Source of the DNA: Parasphingopyxis algicola
GTDB lineage: Bacteria > Pseudomonadota > Alphaproteobacteria > Sphingomonadales > Sphingomonadaceae
Assembly: GCF_013378075.1 (NCBI RefSeq)
Contig: NZ_CP051131.1
Location: forward strand, 2,678,501 to 2,742,500
Direction: 5' to 3'
Length of the DNA: 64,000 bases
The position numbers and the translations under genes were made by a program. The notes under the pieces are model-generated. The model worked only from the letters and a program-made list of their open reading frames with translations. It did not search any database and was not told where the DNA came from. This document shows, one piece after another, positions 56,203-64,000 of the stretch (its first letter is position 1; the number at the start of each line of letters is the position of its first letter).

Positions 56203-57360
56203 ATGAAAGTCTTTGTCTTGGGAGGGGACGGTTTTTGCGGCTGGCCCACAAGTCTTCATCTGTCGCGGCGCGGATATGACGTCACGATTATCGACAATCT
56301 ATCGCGTCGGAAAATCGACATCGAACTGGGAGTCCAGTCGCTAACGCCGATCGCGCCGATCGATCAGCGTCTCGCGGCCTGGAAGGACGTGAGCGGCAAG
56401 GATATCGCCTTTCACAACTTCGACATCTCGGAAAACTATCATCGGCTGCTAAGCCTGATCGAAGACGAAGACCCGGATGTCGTCATCCATTTCGCCGAAC
56501 AGCGCGCTGCGCCCTATTCGATGAAGTCGAGCTTTCACAAACGCTATACCGTCGACAACAATCTCAACGCGACCAACAATCTGCTGGCAGCGATCGTCGA
56601 GGCGAAGAGCAACGCCCATGTCGTGCATCTCGGGACGATGGGGGTCTATGGGTACGGTACGGCCGGAATGAAGATTCCGGAAGGCTATCTCACCGTGCAG
56701 ATTCCGACCGATACGGACGTTATCGAACAGGAAATCCTCTATCCGGTGAATCCGGGATCGATCTATCATCTGACCAAGACCCAGGATCAGCTCTTCTTCG
56801 CCTATTACAACAAGAATGACGGAGTGCGCGTCACCGATCTCCACCAGGGCATCGTCTGGGGTACCCAGACCGAAGAAACCAAGATGGACGAGCGGCTCGT
56901 CAACCGGTTCGACTATGACGGCGATTACGGGACCGTGCTCAACCGGTTCGTCATGCAGGCGGCGCTCGACTATCCGATGACCGTGCATGGCACGGGCGGC
57001 CAGACGCGGGCGTTCATCCATATCCAGGATACCTGCCGCTGCATCGAGCTGGCGATCGCCAACCCGCCGCAAAAGGGCGAGCGCGTGAATATCCTCAACC
57101 AGATGACCGAAACCCACCGGGTGCGCAATCTCGCCAAGATGATCGCGGACAAGACCGGCGGCGAATTCGAACTGGTCGACAATCCGCGCAACGAAGCCGA
57201 CGAAAACGATCTCCATGTGGCGAACGATCGTTTCCTCGGCCTCGGGCTGGAACCGATCACGCTCGACGCCGGGCTGCTGGACGAGATCACCGAGATCGCG
57301 CGGAAATATTCCGACCGGTGCGACCGGTCGAAAATTCCCTGCCGCTCGACATGGACCTAG
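56203..57360 (+). CDS. sqdB: UDP-sulfoquinovose synthase-like SDR (SqdB/SQD1 type), 385 aa
   Basis: ATG 56203 (two TTGs precede it). VFVLGGDGFCGWPTSLHLSRRGYDVTIIDNLSRR is the SQD1-type NAD loop, VVIHFAEQRAAPYSM and SIYHLTKTQDQLFF (YxxxK) follow, and GGQTRAFIHIQDTCRCIELAI is diagnostic. The enzyme makes UDP-sulfoquinovose from UDP-glucose and sulfite. It is followed 15 bases later by a CysH-type reductase. No SqdX/SqdD lipid step is in the window, so a sulfoquinovose-containing glycan is as likely as sulfolipid. Confidence 0.9.
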   Translation: MKVFVLGGDGFCGWPTSLHLSRRGYDVTIIDNLSRRKIDIELGVQSLTPIAPIDQRLAAWKDVSGKDIAFHNFDISENYHRLLSLIEDEDPDVVIHFAEQRAAPYSMKSSFHKRYTVDNNLNATNNLLAAIVEAKSNAHVVHLGTMGVYGYGTAGMKIPEGYLTVQIPTDTDVIEQEILYPVNPGSIYHLTKTQDQLFFAYYNKNDGVRVTDLHQGIVWGTQTEETKMDERLVNRFDYDGDYGTVLNRFVMQAALDYPMTVHGTGGQTRAFIHIQDTCRCIELAIANPPQKGERVNILNQMTETHRVRNLAKMIADKTGGEFELVDNPRNEADENDLHVANDRFLGLGLEPITLDAGLLDEITEIARKYSDRCDRSKIPCRSTWT

Positions 57361-57375
57361 CGCGGGGCAGCGACC

Positions 57376-58128
57376 ATGGCACTGGCGACCCGCACGGCGA
57401 TTGAACTCGACAAGAAGGCCGCCGCGCTGAACGCCAGCTTCGAAAAGCTGACGACGCCGCAAATCATCGCGCAAATACTCAATGGCCGCGTTGCCGGCCG
57501 CACGGCGGTGCTGTCATCCTTCGGGGCCGAGGCGGCCGTGTTGCTGAAGCTCGTGGCCGACAAGGATCCGACGACGCCGGTGGTGTTTCTCGAGACCCGC
57601 AAGCATTTCACCGAGACCTTGGAGTATGTCGACGCTCTCATGGACGCGCTCGGGCTGACGACGCTCGTCCGCGTCCGCCCGAGCGCCGCCCAGCTTGCCG
57701 CCGCCGATCCCTGGGGGGACCTGCACGCGACCGACAGCGATCGCTGTTGCTATGTCCGCAAGACCCTGCCGATGATCGGCGCGCTGAAAAACTACGATTG
57801 CGTGCTCACCGGCCGCAAGCGATTCCAGACGGACGACCGCAAACAGATGGACCATGTCGAGGTCCAGCAAAGCTGGTTGCGGATCAACCCGCTGGCGGGC
57901 TGGACGCCGGACGATATAAACGCGTTCCTGAACGATCATGGCCTCGCCCGGCATCCGCTCGTTGCGTGCGGATATGCCTCGATCGGGTGCGCGCCCTGCA
58001 CGATCCCGAGCGAGGACGACCGCGCCGGGCGCTGGGCCGGTCAGGAAAAGACCGAATGCGGCATCCACGAATATGAAGGCGGCGCAGGATCGTCCGGCTC
58101 GACGCGGCAAAAGGGTTCAGCCGACTGA
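57376..58128 (+). CDS. cysH: adenylyl-sulfate reductase, CysH type, 250 aa
   Basis: SSFGAEAAVLLKLVADKDPTTPVVFLETRKHFTETLEY (PP-loop), RCCYVRK and GYASIGCAPCT (the paired cysteines that hold a [4Fe-4S] cluster in APS-type reductases) and the C-terminal ECGIHE with the catalytic cysteine. Reduces APS (or PAPS) to sulfite. Directly downstream of the sulfoquinovose synthase that uses sulfite. No cysteine-synthesis partner genes are nearby, so a dedicated supply to SqdB is inferred. Confidence 0.93.
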   Translation: MALATRTAIELDKKAAALNASFEKLTTPQIIAQILNGRVAGRTAVLSSFGAEAAVLLKLVADKDPTTPVVFLETRKHFTETLEYVDALMDALGLTTLVRVRPSAAQLAAADPWGDLHATDSDRCCYVRKTLPMIGALKNYDCVLTGRKRFQTDDRKQMDHVEVQQSWLRINPLAGWTPDDINAFLNDHGLARHPLVACGYASIGCAPCTIPSEDDRAGRWAGQEKTECGIHEYEGGAGSSGSTRQKGSAD

Positions 58129-58171
58129 CGGCGTGCGGTAACGGGCCGACGGCCTCGCGGTAGCCCCGCTC

Positions 58172-60826
58172 TCAAAATCCGATCTTGTCCCGCAATCGCC
58201 TGAAAACGCCGATGTGCCGAAGATGGGTACCCGCGCCGTTCGGCACAGCGGACGCGCCCAGCTCGTCATGCGGGATCGTGCTGGCCGGGGCCCGGCCGCG
58301 CAGTTTTTCCGCGCGCTTCTTCTCGACCTGTTCCAGCATGAAGAAGAAGTCGTCGCCCCAATAGATCGGCCGGTGCGAACTCAGATAATAGACGCTCGGC
58401 TCGAGCCGCTGGACCGCGAGGCCGGCCGCCCGCACCTTGTCTTCGGTTATCAGCTCGATCCGCAGATGCGTTTTCGGTTGCCGGTCGAGGAACGGCAGCA
58501 ATTCGATATCGGAGATCGCGAGTTCGCCCTGCGTATCGTAATCCGGCTCATGGCGGATGATCTCGTCGTTCGCCTTGACGACGAGCTCGCCGGTATGGCG
58601 CTTGGCGACGTGCAGGACTCCGGTCGGGCGATCGAATCCGAGGAAGATCGCATGGTTATGGAGAACCTTGTCGTTCACATGGCCCTTGCGTTCGACATTG
58701 GTAAGCCAGGCCACGCCATCCGGCGTCCGATGCGCTTTCGCCATGATCAGCGGACCGTTGTTCGATCTTTGCGCTCCGCCCAGTTTGTCGGAGTCGATGA
58801 GCAACAATTTGCGCGCCGCCAGGCTCATGTCTTCGAGCACCGGTTTGCGGATCAAATAGTTGCAGGTCGGGTTGCCCGGGTGCATTTTGTCCTGGCCCAT
58901 ATGCACGTCGAATAGCGGTTCCGGGATTACGAAGAGCTCGCGGTCGACCGCCGCCGCGCGGCCGACATATTCGTGCAAGGTGCCGGACGATACGCGATAG
59001 CCCTCGAACGGACCGATCGCATCGAATGCCATCCGCGTCCCGATCAGAAACTCCACGCCATAGGCGTCGCCGGACAATGCCTGGGTCGCGACGTCGGCGC
59101 CGAGCGGCACGAAGAGCGCGTCGTCGTCCCTATCGACCGCTCGGACGTGATAGAGGGAGGTCAGGAAATCCGCCGGCTGTGCCGTGAGAGCCTTGCGTAC
59201 CCTGGGAAAGAACTCCGGCGAGAGGTCCGTCGCGCAGGCGGCGTCGAAGATCAGGATGTCGGAATCGATATCCTCGCGCGCCCGGTTGAAACATTCGCCC
59301 GCCGAGGCGCCGATCATCTCGATGACAGTGTAGCCCTTGTCCCGCGCCTCGTCGATCTGCTCGCGAACCGCGGGCGTGGAAAGGAAGGTTACTATGACGA
59401 CATGCTCCGCGTCCGCCAGATTCTCGCGCGGACGCCCCTCGACGAGCGCTGCGAATGCGTGCTGGTTGGGGGGCAGCGTCACATAGGTGATCGACTGGAG
59501 ATCGGCCTGCGCGCCCGGCTGGGGCGCGAGCGCGCCATGGCCGTTTTCGGCGATATAGCGATGGAAGCCGTACCAGGTTTCGAGATTGCGGTCATTGTCG
59601 AACGCCGGCCGCGCGACCTTTTGCCCGTTTTCCAGCGCGTCGGCCATGCGGTCGGCGAGGTGCTGTACTTCAGGGCGGACGAGCGTCGCGGGATGGTCGG
59701 CGGGATAGATGAGCTCCGGCGTCCCGCCCACATCGGTGGCGATGAACGGGATATTGTGGACCAGCGCCTCATACACCGCCATCGTCGAATTCTCGATCAG
59801 CGAGGGCATGACCGCGATCATGTCGCGCGAGCACATCAGCGACAGCGCCTCGGGCTGGTTGCGGTCGCTGACGATTTCGACCGGGAACGGCCAATGCTCC
59901 GCATGGGCGCTGATGAACTCGATCGGCTTCCGGTTGCCCTGGCTTTGAAGCTTCTCGCCTTCCTTGCCCAGAAAGGTGATCTTCTCGATTTCCACGCCGC
60001 GGGCGACCAGCGCGTCGATCGCGAAGACGAAGAGCTCGAGGCCCTTGCGCGGTTCGAGCCGGCCGAAAAAGACGAGTTCCCTGGTCTCGACCATGTCGCC
60101 ATGGGCGCGCTCGGGCCTTTTGTCCTCGACCTCCACCTCGGAGAAATCGACGATATTGGGCTGCACATAGGTGCGGCCCTCGGGCAATCGGTATCCGATA
60201 TGGTCCATGAAGCTCAGCAGGTGCGCGCTGCCGCCGACGACGATATCGGACCATTCGACGCATTTCTGTTCGGCGAAGGCGGCGACGACGAGTTCGGGCT
60301 TGTCGATCGGGCGCATCTGATAGTGACGGTTCCAGATGTAAGGCGACGAGGTCTTCATCACGAACAGCGTGTCCTGGAACGCGAGGCCCAACTGCTTGGC
60401 CTGGAGGCAGTAAAAGGCGCCGCCCCTCCATTCGGACGTATGGACCATGTCGAACCGGTCATTGGCCTTGAGCCAGCGATAGAAGGACAGCCAGCGCCAT
60501 TGCCATTTGGTGCTGGCGCAGGCGATCTCGTCGTCGAGATCGGGCAGATAGACCAGGTCGATGCCGAAGCCGGCATAATGGTCGATCCAGTGTTCGGGTG
60601 TCTCATTCTCGACCTTGCGGCCTTTGAGATACAGCACCGTAACCGTGTGGCCCTCGGCGGCGAGGCCGCGAGCGAGATGATAATAGGTGGAGGCGATGCC
60701 CCCGTTGCGGACGGGGCCGATGATCTCTTCGGTCGCGATCAGAACCTGTAGCCGCTTGTCCGACCCGTCGGTCGAAAACTTCTCGAGCGACGGGAAACTG
60801 CGGACGTCAAACAGATCTTTCTGCAT
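58172..60826 (-). CDS. bifunctional-looking glycosyltransferase: GT4 domain plus GT-A-like domain, 884 aa
   Basis: Residues about 25-430 form a GT4/GT-B fold: LIATEEIIGPVRNGGIASTYYHLARGLAAEGHTVTVLYLKG, ELVFFGRLEPRKGLELFVFAI, ENSTMAVYEALVHNIPFIATDVGGTPELI. Residues about 450-650 look like a GT-A domain (NRAREDIDSDILIFDAACATDLSPEFFPRV, EFLIGTRMAFDAIGPFEGY). The last 230 residues are of unknown type. Nucleotide-sugar donor and acceptor unknown. It is convergent with cysH and divides the locus. Confidence 0.82.
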   Translation of the reverse strand: MQKDLFDVRSFPSLEKFSTDGSDKRLQVLIATEEIIGPVRNGGIASTYYHLARGLAAEGHTVTVLYLKGRKVENETPEHWIDHYAGFGIDLVYLPDLDDEIACASTKWQWRWLSFYRWLKANDRFDMVHTSEWRGGAFYCLQAKQLGLAFQDTLFVMKTSSPYIWNRHYQMRPIDKPELVVAAFAEQKCVEWSDIVVGGSAHLLSFMDHIGYRLPEGRTYVQPNIVDFSEVEVEDKRPERAHGDMVETRELVFFGRLEPRKGLELFVFAIDALVARGVEIEKITFLGKEGEKLQSQGNRKPIEFISAHAEHWPFPVEIVSDRNQPEALSLMCSRDMIAVMPSLIENSTMAVYEALVHNIPFIATDVGGTPELIYPADHPATLVRPEVQHLADRMADALENGQKVARPAFDNDRNLETWYGFHRYIAENGHGALAPQPGAQADLQSITYVTLPPNQHAFAALVEGRPRENLADAEHVVIVTFLSTPAVREQIDEARDKGYTVIEMIGASAGECFNRAREDIDSDILIFDAACATDLSPEFFPRVRKALTAQPADFLTSLYHVRAVDRDDDALFVPLGADVATQALSGDAYGVEFLIGTRMAFDAIGPFEGYRVSSGTLHEYVGRAAAVDRELFVIPEPLFDVHMGQDKMHPGNPTCNYLIRKPVLEDMSLAARKLLLIDSDKLGGAQRSNNGPLIMAKAHRTPDGVAWLTNVERKGHVNDKVLHNHAIFLGFDRPTGVLHVAKRHTGELVVKANDEIIRHEPDYDTQGELAISDIELLPFLDRQPKTHLRIELITEDKVRAAGLAVQRLEPSVYYLSSHRPIYWGDDFFFMLEQVEKKRAEKLRGRAPASTIPHDELGASAVPNGAGTHLRHIGVFRRLRDKIGF

Positions 60827-60855
60827 GTCTCCCCCCGGGTTTCATCAAGCGCTCG

Positions 60856-62451
60856 TCATTTCAGTTTCGCGACGCACAGCGCAGCATTCACCATCAGATC
60901 GCGCCGCGTCAAACTGTCATCGAAATCGCGTAGCCGGGCGAAAACGTCGTCGGTCAACCGCTCGGCAACCGCTTCGGGCGACTCGATCTCGACCCATTTT
61001 ACCACGTCATAATTGTCATAGGTGATGTCCTTGATCTCATCGAGGCGTATCTGGTTGAGATTCGTGTTGAAATAATGGTCTTCGGGCAGGTCCGGCGCGA
61101 TCAGGATGTGATTCCAGTCCGCCACTTCGTCATGCTCGGCGAGTCCGGGGACATATTGCTCGGGCCGGTTCGGCATCTTGTGATGGCCGTTCCAGCAATA
61201 GAAATTGTGGTGGTGATATATCAGATGGCCGTCCGGATTCAGCAATGTCCGGATGTTCGGGATGATCTGGCGGATATTGTGCAGATGCTCGGTGACGTTG
61301 TGCAGGACGACCGCGTCGAACGTCGCCTTGGTTTCGAGATCCTCGATAACGCCGTTGATCAGATGGATGTCCGGGCATCGCTCCATGATCTGATTGGGTG
61401 TGACGCCGAGGTCCGCCTTTTTGCGCTTGCGCTTGTTCTTCACCGTCGATGAATCGAGCGGCATCTGCGGATCGATCCCGGTATAGCTTTTGGCCCCGGC
61501 TACGAGGAAGCCGTTGCCGAACGCGCCGAAGCCGCAACCGACATCGAGAACGGAACGGTGGACGACATAGTCCTGAATCCGGCGGGGCCAGATGATGTAG
61601 CCATATTCCACCGACTTCGCGATCAGCGCCGGGTCATAGTTGCGGAGCGCTTGAGTCGGGCTTTTGGCGAACGCAAAATGCGCGGCCTTTGCGTGGTCCA
61701 GATCGTCGGCCCAGTTGGTTACGCCCAGATGTTCGGTCTTGCTGCGCAGCCACTGAATGTGGCGCTTGGCATCGCTTTCGTCGTCGTTTCCGATCGCCGC
61801 ATCCAGCGCCGCGATGCGGTCCGGCAAATTCGCCAGGAAGGTCGCGGCGGGATCGGCACCTTTGCGCGGGCTCGCCTTTTTCGCCTTTTTCGCCTTCTTC
61901 GCCTTGCCCTTCGGTTGTTCGGATGGCCCGTTTTGAACCTGGTGTTCGGCGATTTCGGCCTTGATCTTCCGCGCGAGTTTGTGGCCCGGCCGTTCGCGAA
62001 GGAAATCCTCGATCAGCTCCTCCGCGTCGTCAAGCTGGCCATTGGCCAATTCGGCCCGGGCCAGATGCAGTTCGACCACCGCGGACGATCTCTTCTTCCG
62101 GGCGTTGGATAGAATGGCACGGGCCTGTTTCGCATCGCCGTCCGAAAGGCATTTTTTCCCGTCTTCGATCTGCCGTTCGATCTCGGCGATCCGCGCGAGG
62201 GCCGTCTCGACAACATCGGTTTTGGCGCCCGATTCACCCGCTTGAACATAAGTCGTTCGGGCGGCCGCGAAATCACCCAGCCATTCGAGTATCTTTGCCC
62301 GGCGCATCAGCGCCGACCAGTGATCGGGGCGCTGTTCGAGAATGTTGTCGACGATCTTCAGCGCACTATAGGGTCGCCGGTCCGCGAGCAGGCGCTGGGC
62401 GATTTGCAGCGGGGTATCTTGTTTCGTGATCGGTACTTCCCTGTATCTCAA
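60856..62451 (-). CDS. TPR plus SAM-dependent methyltransferase protein, 531 aa
   Basis: Residues 1-170 are TPR-like helices (YSALKIVDNILEQRPDHWSALMRRAKILEWLGDFAAARTTYVQAG). A Lys-rich linker KGKAKKAKKAKKASPRKG (about 187) leads to a class I methyltransferase: VLDVGCGFGAFGNGFLVAGAKSYTGIDP, ATFDAVVLHNVTEHLHNIRQIIPNIRTLLNPDGHLIYHHHNFY. Likely methylates a glycan or protein in this locus; the TPR part would recruit partners. Lies 29 bases upstream of the GT gene on the same strand. Confidence 0.85.
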   Translation of the reverse strand: MRYREVPITKQDTPLQIAQRLLADRRPYSALKIVDNILEQRPDHWSALMRRAKILEWLGDFAAARTTYVQAGESGAKTDVVETALARIAEIERQIEDGKKCLSDGDAKQARAILSNARKKRSSAVVELHLARAELANGQLDDAEELIEDFLRERPGHKLARKIKAEIAEHQVQNGPSEQPKGKAKKAKKAKKASPRKGADPAATFLANLPDRIAALDAAIGNDDESDAKRHIQWLRSKTEHLGVTNWADDLDHAKAAHFAFAKSPTQALRNYDPALIAKSVEYGYIIWPRRIQDYVVHRSVLDVGCGFGAFGNGFLVAGAKSYTGIDPQMPLDSSTVKNKRKRKKADLGVTPNQIMERCPDIHLINGVIEDLETKATFDAVVLHNVTEHLHNIRQIIPNIRTLLNPDGHLIYHHHNFYCWNGHHKMPNRPEQYVPGLAEHDEVADWNHILIAPDLPEDHYFNTNLNQIRLDEIKDITYDNYDVVKWVEIESPEAVAERLTDDVFARLRDFDDSLTRRDLMVNAALCVAKLK

Positions 62452-62704
62452 CCCACCGGTTTCAGCGACCGCTACCCCGTCAATCCAAGGGCCGAACGTG
62501 CCAGGCTATGAATTGACTTGCCCATCACCTGCACAGCTTCCGGCTTTTTCCAGCAAATATCCAGATTTGCAATCTACCATTTCGGGACGAGCGCTGCTAG
62601 CCGCTCTTCTGCGCTTCCTGTAACGTTGAGGGCATTGGGGAGAGACTGACGGGTTTTGGACGGATCGAAACAGGTCTCGCCTACAGATTGGGGATCAGAC
62701 AGCG

Positions 62705-62920
62705 ATGAACGATGTTGACGAAGGACCGGCAGAGGGCGTGTTTTCGGGTACGCCCGAAGCGATAGCCTATTTGCTGTTGCGGGATATCGCCGTTGCCGAA
62801 GGGCGCGACTATCGCGGCATTGGCGGGCCGGAAAACGGCAATGCGCCGTCGCGCAAATGGATTTTGGATTGTTACCGGGATTGCCTTGTCGCAACGCGCG
62901 GCGAACGCGGAGACGATTGA
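62705..62920 (+). CDS. small hypothetical protein, 71 aa
   Basis: ATG 62705 (MNDVDEGPAEGVFSGTPEAIAYLLLRDIAVAEG...). A single helical segment and the string RKWILDCYRDCLVATRG suggest a short helical adaptor, but no family is recognised. Isolated between two minus-strand genes; the 250-base gap before it shows nothing. Confidence 0.45.
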   Translation: MNDVDEGPAEGVFSGTPEAIAYLLLRDIAVAEGRDYRGIGGPENGNAPSRKWILDCYRDCLVATRGERGDD

Positions 62921-62977
62921 ATCGGCATTGGCCGGCTGCGTGTCGCCAATCGGACAGCGATCGTCCCGCCGCGCGGG

Positions 62978-64000
62978 TCAGCCCGGTTTTTGGTTCAGAT
63001 ATTTTTCGGCCCTTTGGCGGAGCGACTGCAGACGGCGTATCTGCCTGTCATTCGCGCCCGTTACGCCTTTCATCGCGTCGAGCGCCTCCTCGTACCGCTT
63101 CGTAGCGATCAGGCAGTCGGCCAGCTGGATGACGATGGGCGGGGTTTTTTCGCCGATACTCACGGCATCCCCGAGCCGCTCGATGGCCGCTTCGTAGTTG
63201 CGGACAAGGCGGAATGCCTGACCGACATGGACTTTCGCCGCGCAACGGTATCGCGGATTATAGTCGATCCATCGTCGCTCGACGGCGACCACCTCGTCGG
63301 CCGTTCCGGCGGCCATGGTCGCATCGACCAGAATACGCCAATGGAGATCGCCCTTCGGCGGATCTGCGCAAATCCGGTCGGCGATCGCGACCGCCTGCCG
63401 GTATTCGCCCAGCTCCATCAGCGATTGAGCGCATAAAAGCTGCATTTCGATACGCGTATCGTCCGCCAGCAGTGTGGCGACCTCTTCATGTGCGTCCCGC
63501 TCCGCCAGGAATCGCGCATATTCGCGCCGGAATGCGGGAGACGTCGTGGCGGCATCCCGATGCTCCGCGAAAAAGGCTGCATCGTCATATATGCGCGCCT
63601 GGTTCGCGCGTTCCGCGAGGATCAGCGCCGCGGCGTCCTCGGCCGGCAGCTGCGCATCGTCCGGCAATATCCACTCCGTGTCGGTCGTCCGGCCGGTAAA
63701 GGCGTTGACCATGCGTTCGACGTTGAACGCCACGATGTCCTTGGTGACGTGGACCAGATCGTCCATCCAGGCGATCCGCCGGTCGCTATAGGTCACCGAT
63801 TCGTAGCTCGGGAAATAGCAGACCTGGCTGCGCTCGGTGACGACATGCTCGGCAACCGCGCGCAGCACGGATTTGGAATAGCTGTTCGCGGTCATGACAT
63901 CCATTCGGCGATGGGTCTGCATCATCGGTACCGGCGAAACGGTAAGGACGATCTGGAGGCCGCGCGGCCCGTTCGCCATGCACAGGTCCAGCGCCCGGTT
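62978..64000 (-). CDS. GSCFA-domain protein, C-terminal part (cut by window edge)
   Basis: The frame is open to the window edge. GLQIVLTVSPVPMMQTHRRMDVMTANSYSKSVLRAVAEHVV...YFPSYESVTYSDRRIAWMDDLVHVTKDIVAFNVERMV is the C-terminal half of the GSCFA fold, an SGNH-like hydrolase family. About 200 residues of TPR-like helices follow (RNYEAAIERLGDAVS, KRYEEALDAMKGV). Found in glycan and capsule loci; substrate unknown. Confidence 0.85.
   Translation of the reverse strand, partial: NRALDLCMANGPRGLQIVLTVSPVPMMQTHRRMDVMTANSYSKSVLRAVAEHVVTERSQVCYFPSYESVTYSDRRIAWMDDLVHVTKDIVAFNVERMVNAFTGRTTDTEWILPDDAQLPAEDAAALILAERANQARIYDDAAFFAEHRDAATTSPAFRREYARFLAERDAHEEVATLLADDTRIEMQLLCAQSLMELGEYRQAVAIADRICADPPKGDLHWRILVDATMAAGTADEVVAVERRWIDYNPRYRCAAKVHVGQAFRLVRNYEAAIERLGDAVSIGEKTPPIVIQLADCLIATKRYEEALDAMKGVTGANDRQIRRLQSLRQRAEKYLNQKPG

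Overview
The window reads as a chromosomal segment of a high-GC alphaproteobacterium, most likely a member of the Sphingomonadales. The best single clue is a permuted two-piece tmRNA gene (about 32640-33022) whose tag reads ANDNEALAIAA. Others are the many short, tightly packed genes, the abundance of dispersed palindromes, and housekeeping genes of alphaproteobacterial type (uvrA, acnA, pyrC, a ygfZ-like gene, rarD, an EipA/DUF1134 gene, an NDUFS4-like complex I accessory gene). Species cannot be fixed from the sequence alone.

Layout. 1-4250: small envelope lipoproteins, then a lower-GC pair (membrane protein plus TPR protein). 4370-7378: uvrA, interrupted in frame by a palindromic repeat. 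7388-9393: a compact four-gene operon in which all four proteins end in a winged helix and one carries a HEPN-like RNase motif; behind it lie a perfect operator-like palindrome and a 218-bp AT-rich foldback element. 9879-17543: mixed chromosomal genes (cold-shock protein, methyltransferase, CHRD, SnoaL, GFA, renalase-like/DUF3429/DUF2256 operon, cupin) and a possible structured RNA at 16669-17020. 17643-22222: a rhodanese, four consecutive Tat-exported proteins built from a TDSDTG..ADP..GRG repeat, and a JmjC/cupin-4 oxygenase. 22500-32235: transporters, methyltransferase, DUF2721-DUF4345-sterol desaturase operon, NUDIX, TPM-type lipoproteins. 32640-38894: tmRNA, then a low-GC island in which a NACHT-type NTPase gene has been split by a 2763-bp IS1595-family element that carries an AlbA_2/ATPase passenger. 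39047-49823: acnA, small metabolic genes, TetR, DUF389, ygfZ, pyrC, rarD, DUF1134, tRNA-Ser. 49922-64000: a glycan/cell-surface locus.

The glycan locus is coherent: a nucleotide-sugar dehydrogenase and epimerase overlap by 4 bases; GDP-fucose synthase is followed by a NodZ-type fucosyltransferase; a UDP-sulfoquinovose synthase is followed 15 bases later by a CysH-type reductase that can supply the sulfite it consumes; then come a large GT4+GT-A fusion, a TPR-methyltransferase and a GSCFA protein cut by the window edge.

Nine copies of a composite palindromic cassette are scattered between genes. Each has a perfect or near-perfect arm of about 30-35 bp around a loop related to CAGGGTATACTC, flanked by small hairpin modules that begin TTTGTCAGA and end CGCSGCACCGG. 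Stems vary with compensating changes in both arms. The strongest candidates for undescribed biology are the TDSDTG repeat proteins with the adjacent oxygenase, the four-gene winged-helix/HEPN operon, and this cassette family.
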